A DNA stretch of 64,000 nucleotides from contig NZ_AUAR01000002.1 of the NCBI RefSeq assembly GCF_000428825.1, positions 248,001-312,000 on the forward strand, in the 5' to 3' direction. This stretch comes from Desulfomicrobium escambiense DSM 10707 (lineage in GTDB: Bacteria > Desulfobacterota > Desulfovibrionia > Desulfovibrionales > Desulfomicrobiaceae). The translations under genes were made by a program, and so were the position numbers. Numbering within the stretch: the first letter of the stretch is position 1; each line of letters opens with the position of its first letter. The notes under the pieces are model-generated. The model was not told the DNA's origin. It did no database searches and saw only the letters and a program-made list of their open reading frames with translations. Below are positions 16,567 through 25,448 of the stretch, piece by piece.

Positions 16567-17184
16567 ATGCTCGAACTCGTCACCGTCGCCACCATCACCA
16601 TCCTGGCCGTCATCAGCCCCGGCGCGGATTTCGCCATGGTCACCCGCAACAGCATGGTCATCTCCAGGCGGGCCGGAGTGCTGACCGCCGCCGGCATCTC
16701 CCTGGGCGTGCTGGTCCATGTGGCTTATAGCCTTCTGGGGGTGGGACTCGTCATTTCCCGGTCGGAGATGCTTTTCAGCCTGATCAAGTATCTGGGCGCA
16801 GCCTATCTCGTCTGGCTCGGCATCGGCATGCTTCGGGCCATGCCCGCGGCGCCCGGCGCGGTGCCCTTGCCGCCCCTGTCCGACCTCGGCGCCCTGCGCC
16901 GCGGTTTTCTGACCAACGCCACCAACCCCAAGACCACCCTCTTCGTGGTCAGCCTGTTCACACAGGTGATCAGCCCACGGACACCCCTGCCGGTCCAACT
17001 CGGCTACGGGGCGTTCATGTCCCTGGCCCATTTGGCGTGGTTCGTCCTGGTGGCCCTGGCCTTTTCCTCCGTTCCGGCCCAGCGGGTCGTCGCCTCGGCC
17101 CGGCACCACGTGGAGCGGGGCATCGGCGGCGTCCTAGTCTGCCTGGGCCTGACACTGGCCCTGGCCTCGCTGCGGCAGGCGTGA
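16567..17184 (+). CDS. LysE/RhtB-family amino-acid exporter
   Basis: This small inner-membrane exporter of the LysE family typically expels amino acids or homoserine derivatives. The 205-aa protein has six hydrophobic segments. The N-terminal signature ISPGADFAMVTRNS near residues 14-27 corresponds to the family's S-P-G-P pattern with Ala in place of Pro. ATG 16567 was chosen because it gives the normal N-terminus; AAGGA lies close (2-3 nt), so translation may be modest. It is followed after 25 bp by the CsaA-like gene and then an EamA permease, possibly one transcript. The substrate is not predictable. Confidence 0.87.
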   Translation: MLELVTVATITILAVISPGADFAMVTRNSMVISRRAGVLTAAGISLGVLVHVAYSLLGVGLVISRSEMLFSLIKYLGAAYLVWLGIGMLRAMPAAPGAVPLPPLSDLGALRRGFLTNATNPKTTLFVVSLFTQVISPRTPLPVQLGYGAFMSLAHLAWFVLVALAFSSVPAQRVVASARHHVERGIGGVLVCLGLTLALASLRQA

Positions 17185-17209
17185 GGGCCCCATCGCACAA
17201 GGAGAAATC

Positions 17210-17569
17210 ATGGCTGCTGAATTGAAGCCCGAGGTGAGCTTCGAAGAATCCTTCGCCCTGCTCGACGCCCGTCTCGGGCGCATCGTCGAGGCCGAGCCCT
17301 GCGCCGAGACCCCCAAGCCGACGTACAGGATGGTCATCGATTTCGGCAAATACGGGCGCCGCACGAGCTACGGGAGGTTCACCTCCCACCCCGTGGACGA
17401 GGTCGTGGGGCGGCTGGTGTTCGGAGTGCTCAACTTCCCGGCTCGGCAGATGGGGCCGGTCGTCTCGGAAGCCCTCGTGCTCGGCGTGCAGTATCCGGGC
17501 AAGGACAGCGGCGAGGCGACCTTCGTCTCGCCGGCCGTGAACGCCAAGCTCGGCAGCAAGCTCTTCTAG
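17210..17569 (+). CDS. CsaA/EMAP-like tRNA-binding domain protein
   Basis: This is a stand-alone OB-fold protein of the CsaA type, a domain that binds tRNA-like structures and has been proposed as an export-related chaperone. The 119-aa chain shows the expected order: an N-terminal [22 protein letters not shown], then [32 protein letters not shown] and [19 protein letters not shown] precedes the ATG. Family members often dimerise. It resembles the C-terminal domain of MetG (26770-28716) only at fold level. The cellular role is uncertain. Confidence 0.8.
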   Translation: MAAELKPEVSFEESFALLDARLGRIVEAEPCAETPKPTYRMVIDFGKYGRRTSYGRFTSHPVDEVVGRLVFGVLNFPARQMGPVVSEALVLGVQYPGKDSGEATFVSPAVNAKLGSKLF

Positions 17570-17578
17570 GCCGCGCCG

Positions 17579-18424
17579 ATGAAACCCTACCTCTACGCCA
17601 TGGGCGCGGTGCTCTGCTGGGCCAGCCTGCCGGCGGCAACGGGCAGCGGCCTGGACGGCCTCTCGGTGCCGGAGCTGCTGTTCTTCAGCTTCGTGCCGGC
17701 CGCGCTGTATTTGACCGCTCAGGAAATGGTCATCTCGAAGCGCGCGGCCATCCCCTGGCCTTCTCCCCGCATGGCCGCCCTGGGGCTCGTCGGCATCTTC
17801 GGCTACCATGCGGTCTACTACCTGGCCCTGGACCACGCGCCTCTGGTGGAGGGGGCCATTCTGACGACGACCTGGTCCTTCTGGATCGTGGTCTTTTCCT
17901 CGGTCCTGGCCAAGCGCCGCCTGTCAATGCCGGTGCTGGCCGTGGCCCTGGCCGGGCTCCTGGGGGCGGGGCTGGTCGTGTCCGGCGGCAGAAGCCTGCA
18001 GTTCGACCCGCGCTATCTCCCCGGCTACGCCCTGGCCCTGTGCTGCGGGCTGATCTGGAGCGGCTTCTCCGTTGCCCTGTCCCGGTTGCGGCCCACCGGG
18101 GACTACATGCCCGCCTTCACCGTCCTGGCCGCGGCCTGCTCGACCGCGGTCTACGCCGCCGGCGCCCCCCAGGGACTGCCGCCGGCCGGAGCCCTGCTCT
18201 CGGCCCTGTATCTGGGGCTCGTGCCTCTGGGCCTGTCCTTCACCCTCTGGAACCGGGCCGTGACCACGGGCAACATGACCGTCATCGGCTACCTCTCCTA
18301 CCTCACCCCGCCCCTGGCCGTCCTGCTGGCGGCCCTGGCCCGCGGCGCAGCCGTGACGCCCCACGCCGTGGTCGGCATGGCGGTCATTCTCGTCGCCGCC
18401 TTCGTCGGGCGGCGCATCGCCTGA
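17579..18424 (+). CDS. EamA/DMT-family permease
   Basis: This is a ten-helix drug/metabolite transporter family protein of 281 aa. Two EamA repeats are recognisable, the second around [18 protein letters not shown] and [16 protein letters not shown], the latter being the usual EamA end. The ATG lies 9 nt after the stop of the CsaA-like gene, so the two are likely coupled. The substrate is unknown. The 182-bp gap to recA includes separated 10-bp complementary arms (GGGAAACCGG at 18464-18473 and CCGGTTTCCC at 18516-18525). Confidence 0.88.
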   Translation: MKPYLYAMGAVLCWASLPAATGSGLDGLSVPELLFFSFVPAALYLTAQEMVISKRAAIPWPSPRMAALGLVGIFGYHAVYYLALDHAPLVEGAILTTTWSFWIVVFSSVLAKRRLSMPVLAVALAGLLGAGLVVSGGRSLQFDPRYLPGYALALCCGLIWSGFSVALSRLRPTGDYMPAFTVLAAACSTAVYAAGAPQGLPPAGALLSALYLGLVPLGLSFTLWNRAVTTGNMTVIGYLSYLTPPLAVLLAALARGAAVTPHAVVGMAVILVAAFVGRRIA

Positions 18425-18606
18425 AGGCGAGCGCGGGGCGTCGAACGCAACCGGCGTCCCCGGGGGAAACCGGCTCGGCGTGGGCATATTGTCGAACCGG
18501 GGGCGCCGCCGGGCACCGGTTTCCCGGCATTGTCTTCCATACCCTTATTTGCTACGAGCGCTTGTTTCTCTGTTTTCGCCGAACCCCAACTTTCATGGAG
18601 CATCTC

Positions 18607-19659
18607 ATGGCCCGACCAAAAACCGCATCCCCCGAAGACGCGCGCCGCGAAGCGCTGGAAACCGCGCTGGCCACCATCGAGCGCCGCTACGGCCAGGGCT
18701 CGGTCATGCGTCTTTCCGACACGTCCCATCAGGTCGTTCCGGTCATCCCCACGGGATCCATCGGGCTGGACCTGGCCCTGGGCGTCGGCGGCATTCCACG
18801 CGGCCGCGTGACGGAGATTTTCGGGCCGGAATCCTCGGGCAAGACCACCCAGGCTCTGCACATCATCGCCGAGGCCCAGAAGCGCGGCGGCGTGGCGGCC
18901 TTCATCGATGCCGAGCATGCCCTGGACATCAACTACGCGCGCAGGCTCGGGGTCAAGACCGAAGATCTGCTCATCTCCCAGCCCGACTACGGCGAGCAGG
19001 CCCTGGAAATCGCGGACATGCTGGTCCGCTCCGGCGCCGTGGACGTGGTCGTGGTGGACTCCGTGGCCGCCCTCATCCCCCAGTCCGAACTGGAGGGGAA
19101 CATGGGCGAGACCCAGGTCGGCAGCCAGGCCCGCCTCATGTCCCACGCCATGCGCAAGCTGACGGGCACCATCCACAAGTCCCGCACGTCCATCATCTTC
19201 ATCAACCAGCTGCGCATGAAGATCGGCATGACCGGCTACGGCAGCCCCGAGACGACCACGGGCGGCAACGCCCTCAAGTTCTACGCCTCCGTGCGCATGG
19301 ATCTGCGACGCATCCAGACCCTGAAGGACAAGGAGGAGTCGTACGGCAACCGCGTGCGGGTCAAGGTGGTCAAGAACAAGATGGCCCCGCCCTTCCGCGA
19401 GGCCGAGTACGACGTGCTTTTCGGCACCGGCATCTCCCGTGTGGGCGAGTTGCTGGACTTGGGCGTGGAACAGGGCGTCGTCGAGAAGAGCGGCGCCTGG
19501 TACGCCTTCGGCTCCGAGCGCCTGGGCCAGGGCAAGGAGAACGTGCGCGCCTTCCTGCAGGACAACGACGAGCTGCGCATGCAGATCGAACGCGCCCTGC
19601 TTGAACAGCTGGGCATGCCCGTGCCCGAGGAAGCGCCCGCGGCGGCGCCAGCCGAGTAG
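18607..19659 (+). CDS. recA: recombinase RecA
   Basis: This is the homologous recombination and SOS-inducing ATPase. Its 350 aa match the usual length. Walker A is GPESSGKT near residues 75-82, Walker [11 protein letters not shown] near 150, and the L2 region [23 protein letters not shown] is nearly canonical. The start is ATG 18607, with GGAG 6 nt upstream; an in-frame ATG at 18595 forms part of that Shine-Dalgarno. The acidic/Ala-rich C-terminus is typical. I saw no convincing LexA box in the upstream 180 bp. A dRS3-like repeat pair follows the gene. Confidence 0.98.
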   Translation: MARPKTASPEDARREALETALATIERRYGQGSVMRLSDTSHQVVPVIPTGSIGLDLALGVGGIPRGRVTEIFGPESSGKTTQALHIIAEAQKRGGVAAFIDAEHALDINYARRLGVKTEDLLISQPDYGEQALEIADMLVRSGAVDVVVVDSVAALIPQSELEGNMGETQVGSQARLMSHAMRKLTGTIHKSRTSIIFINQLRMKIGMTGYGSPETTTGGNALKFYASVRMDLRRIQTLKDKEESYGNRVRVKVVKNKMAPPFREAEYDVLFGTGISRVGELLDLGVEQGVVEKSGAWYAFGSERLGQGKENVRAFLQDNDELRMQIERALLEQLGMPVPEEAPAAAPAE

Positions 19660-19686
19660 TTTCGGCTGATTTTCAGTAACATCAGA

Positions 19687-19781
19687 GGCATGGAGTTACC
19701 CTGTCGGGCGCACGTCGCGGGAATGACGCAACCTTGGCGTCATGGCACGACGTCATTCCCGCGAAGGCGGGAATCCATGCC
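19687..19781. repeat. dRS3-like inverted repeat pair between recA and alaS
   Basis: The block begins GGCATGGA (19687) and ends TCCATGCC (19781), with each end leading inward to a CGCGGGAATGACG/CGTCATTCCCGCG unit. The right half contains ATTCCC-N8-GGGAAT (19755-19774), the form of the dispersed dRS3-type repeat known from Neisseria and similar sequences in many proteobacteria. A related pair lies after metG (28744-28880). It fills most of the 172-bp recA-alaS gap. The alaS start codon lies 50 bp beyond it. Confidence 0.8.
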
Positions 19782-19831
19782 TTTCACCATATCATGCCCT
19801 GGCGAGAACGGGGATCAACGAGGTAGACAAC

Positions 19832-22471
19832 GTGATCAGCGCCGGTGAAATCCGCAAACGGTTTTTGGAATATTTCGAGAAGCACGGCCACAGCGTGCAG
19901 CCCAGCTCATCCCTGGTCCCCCAGGACGACCCGACCCTTCTCTTCACCAACGCCGGCATGGTCCAGTTCAAGAAGATCTTTCTGGGCCAGGAGAAACGCG
20001 ACTACAGCCGGGCCGCCACGTCCCAGAAGTGCCTGCGCGTGGGCGGCAAGCACAACGACTTGGAGAACGTCGGCCGCACGGCGCGCCACCACACCTTCTT
20101 CGAGATGCTCGGCAACTTCTCCTTCGGCGACTACTTCAAGGAAGACGCCATCCGCTTCGCCTGGAACTTCGTGACCGTGGAGCTGGGCCTGGACAAGGAG
20201 CGGCTCTACGTCTCCATCTTCCGCGACGACGACGAGGCCGGCGAGCTGTGGCAGAAGGTGGCCGGCGTGCCGGTGGAGCGCATCTTCCGCCTGGGCGAGA
20301 AGGACAATTTCTGGGCTATGGGCGACACCGGCCCCTGCGGCCCATGCTCCGAAATTTACGTGGACCAGGGCGCGGACATGGCCTGCGGGCCGGACTGCGG
20401 CATCGGCAAGTGCGACTGCGACCGGTTCCTGGAAATCTGGAACCTCGTGTTCATGCAGTTCAACCGCTCGGCCGACGGGACCATGACGCCCCTGCCCAAG
20501 CCGAGCATCGACACGGGCATGGGCCTGGAGCGCATCACGGCCATCTGCCAGGGCAAGCGCTCGAATTTCGACACCGACCTCTTCCAGGGCCTGATCCAGG
20601 CCATGGCCAAGAAGGCCGGCGTGGCCTACCGCCAGCATGCCGACTCGGATACGGCGCTTCGCGTCATCGCCGACCACAGCCGCTCCATCGCCTTCCTGCT
20701 GGCCGACGGCATGCTGCCCTCCAACGAAGGCCGCGGCTACGTCCTGCGCCGCCTGATCCGCCGCGCCTACCGCTTCGGCAAGCTGCTGGGCTTTGGCGAG
20801 CCCTTCCTGTGCGAGACCACGGCCCAGGTCGTGGCCGAGATGGGTGCGACCTTCCCCGAACTCGTGGCCGGCCGGGACTTCATGGTCCGCGTCGTACGCC
20901 AGGAGGAGGAGCGTTTCGGCGAAACCCTGGACAAGGGCCTGCGTATCCTCGAGGACGAGATGGCGGCCCTGGCCGCCAAGGGCGAACGGACCATCGGCGG
21001 CGAGACGGCCTTCAAGCTTTACGACACCTACGGCTTCCCCCTCGATATCGTCAACGACATCGCCGAGAAGCAGGGTTTTGCCGTGGACGAGGCGGGCTTT
21101 CGCGAGCACATGGCCGTGCAGAAGAAGAAATCCAAGGAAGCCTGGGCCGGCTCCGGCGACAAGGGCCTGGCCGGGCAGTTCGCGGCCCTCATGGGTTCGG
21201 GCCTGGAATCCGCCTTCATCGGCTACGACTGCCTGTCCGCCGTGAGCCGCATCGTGGCCCTGCTGGACGCCGAAGGCCAGCCCGTCGAGCGCCTGACCGG
21301 CGGCACGGGCTTCATGGTCACGCTGAAGACCCCGTTCTACGGCGAGTCCGGCGGCCAGATGGGCGACACGGGCCGGGTGCAGGCCCCCACGGGCGCGGCC
21401 CGCGTGGTCGACACCCTGAAGCCCGCGCCGACGCTTTTCGTGCATAAGATCGAGGTCTCCGGCGGCGAGATCCTGGCCGACCAGGAAGTGGAGCTTTTCG
21501 TCGAGGAAGGCGAGCGCGTGGCCACGGCCCGCAACCACTCTTCCACCCACCTGCTGCACGCGGCCCTGCGCCGGGTGCTGGGCGAGCACGTCAAGCAGGC
21601 CGGCTCCCTGGTGGGCCCGTCGCGCCTGCGCTTCGACTTCACCCACATCTCCGGGCTTTCGGCCGAGGAGCTGCAGCAGGTCGAGAACGAGGTCAACCGC
21701 GCCATCCTGGCCGACGCGCCCATCACCACGCAGGTCATGTCCTATGACGCGGCCGTGAATGAGAAGCAGGCCATGGCCCTGTTCGGCGAGAAGTACGAGG
21801 CCGACGTGCGCGTGGTCGAGATGGCCGGCGAATCCGTCGAACTGTGCGGCGGCACCCACCTGGAGTCCACGGGCCAGGCCGGTTCCTTCGTCATCCTGTC
21901 CGAGGCCGGCATCGCAGCGGGCGTGCGCCGCATCGAGGCCCTGACGGGCTGGGACGCCCTGCGCCACTGGCAGGCCCAGCGCGAGGAGGTCCGCAATGCT
22001 GCCGCCCTGCTCAAGGCCGCCCCGAACGAGGTCTCGAAGAAGATCGCGGCCCTGCAGGACCAGGCCAAGGCCCTGTCCAAGGAACTGCAGGCCCTGCAGG
22101 CCAAGGTCATGTCCGAGAGCGGCAAGGATCTGGCCTCCGAGGCCAAGGACATCGCCGGCATGAAGGTGCTGGCCAGGAAGGTCGAGGCCCCGGACATGAA
22201 CGCGCTCAGGAATCTCATGGACGACCTGCGCTCCAAGATCTCAAGCGGCATCATTGCCCTGGCCGCCGAGATAGACGGCAAGGCCATGCTGGTGCTTGCG
22301 GTCAGCAAGGACCTGCACGGCCGTTTCACGGCCCCGGCGCTCATCAAGGAGGTCTCGGGCGAGATCAAGGGCGGTGGCGGCGGGCGTCCGGATTTGGCCC
22401 AGGCCGGCGGCTCCGAGCCGGCGGGCATCGACCGGGCCCTGGCCAGGCTCGAGGCGTTTCTGGCGCAGTGA
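19832..22471 (+). CDS. alaS: alanine--tRNA ligase
   Basis: This class II synthetase charges tRNA-Ala and edits mischarged Ser/Gly. Its 879 aa are full length. The catalytic core starts with the usual [19 protein letters not shown] and [17 protein letters not shown]. The editing-domain zinc site is present as [12 protein letters not shown] and [10 protein letters not shown], and a C-Ala domain ends the protein ([14 protein letters not shown]). The start is GTG 19832, with GAGGT 7 nt upstream. The frame stays open further upstream but there it only translates the repeat element, so a longer N-terminus is rejected. A terminator follows closely. Confidence 0.97.
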   Translation: MISAGEIRKRFLEYFEKHGHSVQPSSSLVPQDDPTLLFTNAGMVQFKKIFLGQEKRDYSRAATSQKCLRVGGKHNDLENVGRTARHHTFFEMLGNFSFGDYFKEDAIRFAWNFVTVELGLDKERLYVSIFRDDDEAGELWQKVAGVPVERIFRLGEKDNFWAMGDTGPCGPCSEIYVDQGADMACGPDCGIGKCDCDRFLEIWNLVFMQFNRSADGTMTPLPKPSIDTGMGLERITAICQGKRSNFDTDLFQGLIQAMAKKAGVAYRQHADSDTALRVIADHSRSIAFLLADGMLPSNEGRGYVLRRLIRRAYRFGKLLGFGEPFLCETTAQVVAEMGATFPELVAGRDFMVRVVRQEEERFGETLDKGLRILEDEMAALAAKGERTIGGETAFKLYDTYGFPLDIVNDIAEKQGFAVDEAGFREHMAVQKKKSKEAWAGSGDKGLAGQFAALMGSGLESAFIGYDCLSAVSRIVALLDAEGQPVERLTGGTGFMVTLKTPFYGESGGQMGDTGRVQAPTGAARVVDTLKPAPTLFVHKIEVSGGEILADQEVELFVEEGERVATARNHSSTHLLHAALRRVLGEHVKQAGSLVGPSRLRFDFTHISGLSAEELQQVENEVNRAILADAPITTQVMSYDAAVNEKQAMALFGEKYEADVRVVEMAGESVELCGGTHLESTGQAGSFVILSEAGIAAGVRRIEALTGWDALRHWQAQREEVRNAAALLKAAPNEVSKKIAALQDQAKALSKELQALQAKVMSESGKDLASEAKDIAGMKVLARKVEAPDMNALRNLMDDLRSKISSGIIALAAEIDGKAMLVLAVSKDLHGRFTAPALIKEVSGEIKGGGGGRPDLAQAGGSEPAGIDRALARLEAFLAQ

Positions 22472-22478
22472 CGGGGAA

Positions 22479-22503
22479 GGGCCGCCTTCGGGCGGCCCTT
22501 TCG
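22479..22503 (+). terminator. intrinsic terminator of alaS
   Basis: GGGCCGCC-TTCG-GGCGGCCC forms an 8-bp stem with a stable tetraloop 7 nt after the alaS stop. It is followed by a short, interrupted T-stretch (TTTCGCTTTC). Confidence 0.75.
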
Positions 22504-22570
22504 CTTTCGGTCCCGCTCGGACGGTCATTGACAATCGATAATCTTTTTGGCGAGATGGCCGCGACGGGGT

Positions 22571-22936
22571 CTAAACCACGACGCTGATCATGGGGGAGAC
22601 GCTGCGCAGGTTGGCCTGTTGGCCGTAGGCCATGGCGCCCAGGCGCCTGGTGGTCGCATTGGCGGCATAGCTGCCTGCGGCCGCAAAGGGCCGAACGTGT
22701 TGGGTCAGGTACTGCAGTTCAAGCTCCTGGGCGAAGTCCTTCAGGATCTTGGGCTCGGGCTCGTCGGCGAATGAGATGTTCTGGGTGCTCAGGCTGACGC
22801 CGAGCTTGCCGAGCTGCACGCCGACCGTGCGCGTGGAGACGCGGGCGGACAGCATCTGCCGCGAAAACCCCGAACTCCACTGCGCGTCGGAGCCGAGGCT
22901 CTGACTGGAATACGCGCTGATGGGGTCTGAGGTCAT
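22571..22936 (-). CDS. hypothetical small protein
   Basis: I do not recognise this 121-aa protein. It is Ser/Ala/Gln-rich with no signal peptide or membrane helix. Residues ~65-85 (the EPEPKILKDFAQELELQYL stretch) look like an amphipathic helix; the ends look disordered. The ATG at 22936 has AAGGAAGGA 7 nt upstream; a GTG six bases further up is possible. It stands alone, convergent with alaS and divergent from nfnA. The good ribosome site and codon pattern argue that it is real. Confidence 0.6.
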   Translation of the reverse strand: MTSDPISAYSSQSLGSDAQWSSGFSRQMLSARVSTRTVGVQLGKLGVSLSTQNISFADEPEPKILKDFAQELELQYLTQHVRPFAAAGSYAANATTRRLGAMAYGQQANLRSVSPMISVVV

Positions 22937-23065
22937 GGGCACATCCTTCCTTTGACGGTCATATTTCTTTACAATCGCCCAGGTAGTTTGACAAGCAGCG
23001 ATGAAGCGGCGGAATTCTGGGCCACTTGTTCAATAAGACGCCCCGCTTAGGGCATGGAGGAATTG

Positions 23066-23911
23066 GTGAGCACGACCATACTGAAAAAAAGAATTCTCAT
23101 CCCAGGCCGGGTCACGGAGATGACCCTGGACGCACCCGAGATCGCGGCCAAGGCCAAGCCGGGCAATTTCGTCATCCTGCGCGTGGCGGAGGACGGCGAG
23201 CGCTTTCCGCTGACCATCGCCGACGCCGATGCCGGGAAAGGGACCATCACCATCGTCTACCTCGTCCTGGGCAAGAGCACGGCCATTCTGGACAGTCTGG
23301 GCGAAGGCGATGCGGTCCTTGACCTGTGCGGCCCCCTGGGCCGGGCCACGGACATTCACAAGGTCGGCACCGTGATCTGCGTGGGCGGCGGCACGGGCAT
23401 CGCGGCCATGCACCACATCGCCAAGGGCCATGCCCAGGCCGGGAACAAGGTGGTGTCCATCATCGGCGCGCGTTCGGCTGATCTGTTGCTCTTCGAGGAG
23501 GAACTGTCCAAGTTCAGCCACGAAGTCCTGATCGCCACGGACGACGGAAGCAAGGGGCAGAAGGGCTTCGTGACCCAGGTGCTGAAGGAGCGCCTGGAGT
23601 CGGACCCGGAGGTCAAGGAGGTCGTGGCTGTGGGGCCGGTGCCCATGATGCGCGCCGTGGCCGAAGTGACGCGGCCCTTTGGCGTGAAGACGGTGGTCAG
23701 CCTCAATTCCATCATGGTGGACGGCATCGGCATGTGCGGCGCCTGCCGGGTGCGCGTGGACAACGCCATCCGCTTCGCCTGCGTGGACGGGCCGGAGTTC
23801 GACGCCCACAAGGTGGATTTCAACGAGCTGATGATGCGGTTGGGGTCGTACGTTCCGCAGGAAAAACAGTCCTACAAGTGCTACTGTGAGTGCCATGGCA
23901 AAGAAAGCTAA
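23066..23911 (+). CDS. nfnA: NfnA-type subunit of NADH-dependent reduced ferredoxin:NADP+ oxidoreductase
   Basis: This is the FAD/[2Fe-2S] subunit of the electron-bifurcating transhydrogenase, formerly annotated as sulfide dehydrogenase subunit B. The 281-aa chain has a ferredoxin-reductase FAD domain (PGNFVILRVAEDGERFPLTIAD), an NAD-binding half (VICVGGGTGIAAM near residues 105-117) and a C-terminal Cys set (GMCGACRV, FACVDGPEFD) for the [2Fe-2S] cluster. GTG 23066 follows GGAGG by 5 nt; an in-frame ATG at 23054 overlaps that site. It overlaps nfnB by 17 nt. It would link NADH, NADPH and ferredoxin pools also used by Ech. Confidence 0.88.
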   Translation: MSTTILKKRILIPGRVTEMTLDAPEIAAKAKPGNFVILRVAEDGERFPLTIADADAGKGTITIVYLVLGKSTAILDSLGEGDAVLDLCGPLGRATDIHKVGTVICVGGGTGIAAMHHIAKGHAQAGNKVVSIIGARSADLLLFEEELSKFSHEVLIATDDGSKGQKGFVTQVLKERLESDPEVKEVVAVGPVPMMRAVAEVTRPFGVKTVVSLNSIMVDGIGMCGACRVRVDNAIRFACVDGPEFDAHKVDFNELMMRLGSYVPQEKQSYKCYCECHGKES

Positions 23912-25310
23912 GCTTCTCCCACGCGTGTCCATGCCCATGCAGGACCCCCATGTCCGCCGGGGCAACTTCAACGAGGTCGCCCTGGGGTATACCCTGGAGC
24001 AGGCGCAGGCCGAGGCCAGGCGCTGTCTGCAATGCAAGAACCCCACCTGTCAGGCCGGATGCCCGGTCGAGGTGGACTGCAAGGCCTTCATCCATGAGGT
24101 GGCCGAAGGGCGGCTCGACGAGGCCTACAAGGTCATCAAGGCCACCAACAGCCTGCCCGCGGTCTGCGGCCGGGTCTGTCCCCAGGAGAAGCAGTGCGAG
24201 GCCAGGTGCAAGCTGAACCCCACGGGCCAGCCTGTGGCCATCGGCCGCCTGGAGCGTTTCGTGGCCGATTCCTATTACGCCGTGAATCCGTGCGACGCCG
24301 TCACCGGCGGGGATGACTGCAAGCTTCTGCGCGAGGATCTCAAGGTCGCCTGCGTGGGCTCGGGCCCGAGCAGCCTGACGGCGGCCGGGTACCTGGCGGC
24401 CCTGGGCGTGTCCGTGACCGTCTTCGAGGCTCTGCACGAGGTCGGCGGCGTGCTGACCTACGGCATCCCCGAGTTCCGCCTGCCCAAGTCCATCGTGCAC
24501 ACGGAAGTGGAATTCCTGAAGCGCATGGGCGTGGTCTTCAAGACCAACTGGGTCGTGGGCAAGACCGTGTCCGTCCAGGACTTCTTCGATCAGGGCTACA
24601 AGGCCGTGTTCATCGGCGTGGGCGCGGGCCTGCCCAAGTTCCTGAACATTCCCGGCGAGAGCCTCCTGGGCGTGTACAGCGCCAACGAGTACCTGACCCG
24701 CGTCAACCTCATGCGCGGCTACAAGTTTCCCGAAGTGGACACGCCCGTGGCCGCCGGCCGCCAGGTCACGGTCCTGGGCGGCGGCAACGTGTCCATGGAC
24801 GCCGCGCGTACGGCCCTGCGCCTGGGAGCCGAGAAGGTGACCATCGTCTACCGCCGCACCAAGGAAGAGATGCCGGCCCGCCTCGAAGAGCTCGAGCACG
24901 CCTTGGAGGAGGGGGTCTGCCTGGAAAACCTGGTCGCCCCCGTGGCCTTCAACGGCGACGAGAAGGGCCATCTGCGGAGCCTGACCGTGCAGCGCATGGA
25001 GCTGGGCGAACCCGATGCCTCGGGGCGGCGCAAGCCGGTGCCGGTGGATGGGGCCTTCTTCGACATCCCCACGGACCTGGCCATCCTGGGCATCGGCACG
25101 GGCCCCAACCAGGTCCTGCTGCGCGAGACCCCGGAGCTGACGCTGAACAAGTGGGGCTACATCCAGGCCGACCCCGAAACCGGCGAGACGGACATCCCCA
25201 TGGTCTTCGCCGGCGGCGACATCGTCACCGGCGCGGCCACGGTGGTCCTGGCCATGGGAGCTGGGCGTAAATCCGCCCGGGAAATCGCGCGCAGGCTCGG
25301 CCTTCTCTAG
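23895..25310 (+). CDS. nfnB: NfnB-type subunit (glutamate synthase small-chain-like flavoprotein)
   Basis: This is the larger NfnAB subunit, the site of flavin bifurcation in characterised homologues. The 471-aa protein resembles the small subunit of glutamate synthase. Its N-terminal [4Fe-4S] domain has CLQCKNPTCQAGCPV near residues 42-56 and CGRVCPQEKQCEARC near 87-101. An FAD Rossmann motif follows (VACVGSGPSSLTAAGYL near 148) and an NADP one (VTVLGGGNVSMDAA near 290). The start ATG 23895 lies inside nfnA. No gltB-like large subunit is near, supporting Nfn over glutamate synthase. The operon ends at a strong terminator. Confidence 0.88.
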   Translation: MAKKAKLLPRVSMPMQDPHVRRGNFNEVALGYTLEQAQAEARRCLQCKNPTCQAGCPVEVDCKAFIHEVAEGRLDEAYKVIKATNSLPAVCGRVCPQEKQCEARCKLNPTGQPVAIGRLERFVADSYYAVNPCDAVTGGDDCKLLREDLKVACVGSGPSSLTAAGYLAALGVSVTVFEALHEVGGVLTYGIPEFRLPKSIVHTEVEFLKRMGVVFKTNWVVGKTVSVQDFFDQGYKAVFIGVGAGLPKFLNIPGESLLGVYSANEYLTRVNLMRGYKFPEVDTPVAAGRQVTVLGGGNVSMDAARTALRLGAEKVTIVYRRTKEEMPARLEELEHALEEGVCLENLVAPVAFNGDEKGHLRSLTVQRMELGEPDASGRRKPVPVDGAFFDIPTDLAILGIGTGPNQVLLRETPELTLNKWGYIQADPETGETDIPMVFAGGDIVTGAATVVLAMGAGRKSAREIARRLGLL

Positions 25311-25339
25311 CTTGTCACTTTCGGCTTCTCCCGCTACAC

Positions 25340-25376
25340 AACCGGTTCCGGGCATCGGCCTGGAACCGGTTTTTTG
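25340..25376 (+). terminator. intrinsic terminator of nfnAB
   Basis: A perfect 10-bp inverted repeat (AACCGGTTCC / GGAACCGGTT) with a 12-nt loop is followed by six T, 29 nt after the nfnB stop. Confidence 0.85.
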
Positions 25377-25448
25377 CGCCGTGGCGCACGAACGTGAAAC
25401 CGTCATCACCTCCCGCGCAGCGCGACGGGATCATCCTTTGGAATATAT

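Noticed and set aside
18425-18606. LexA box upstream of recA
   Set aside because: No convincing symmetric SOS box was found. The 10-bp complementary arms at 18464 and 18516 are 42 nt apart and look like a hairpin or chance match.
19742-19831. Longer alaS start giving an extra N-terminal ~30 residues
   Set aside because: The extension translates the dRS3-like repeat (its reading RHSREGGNP is typical of this repeat). GTG 19832 has its own Shine-Dalgarno and gives the normal AlaRS N-terminus.
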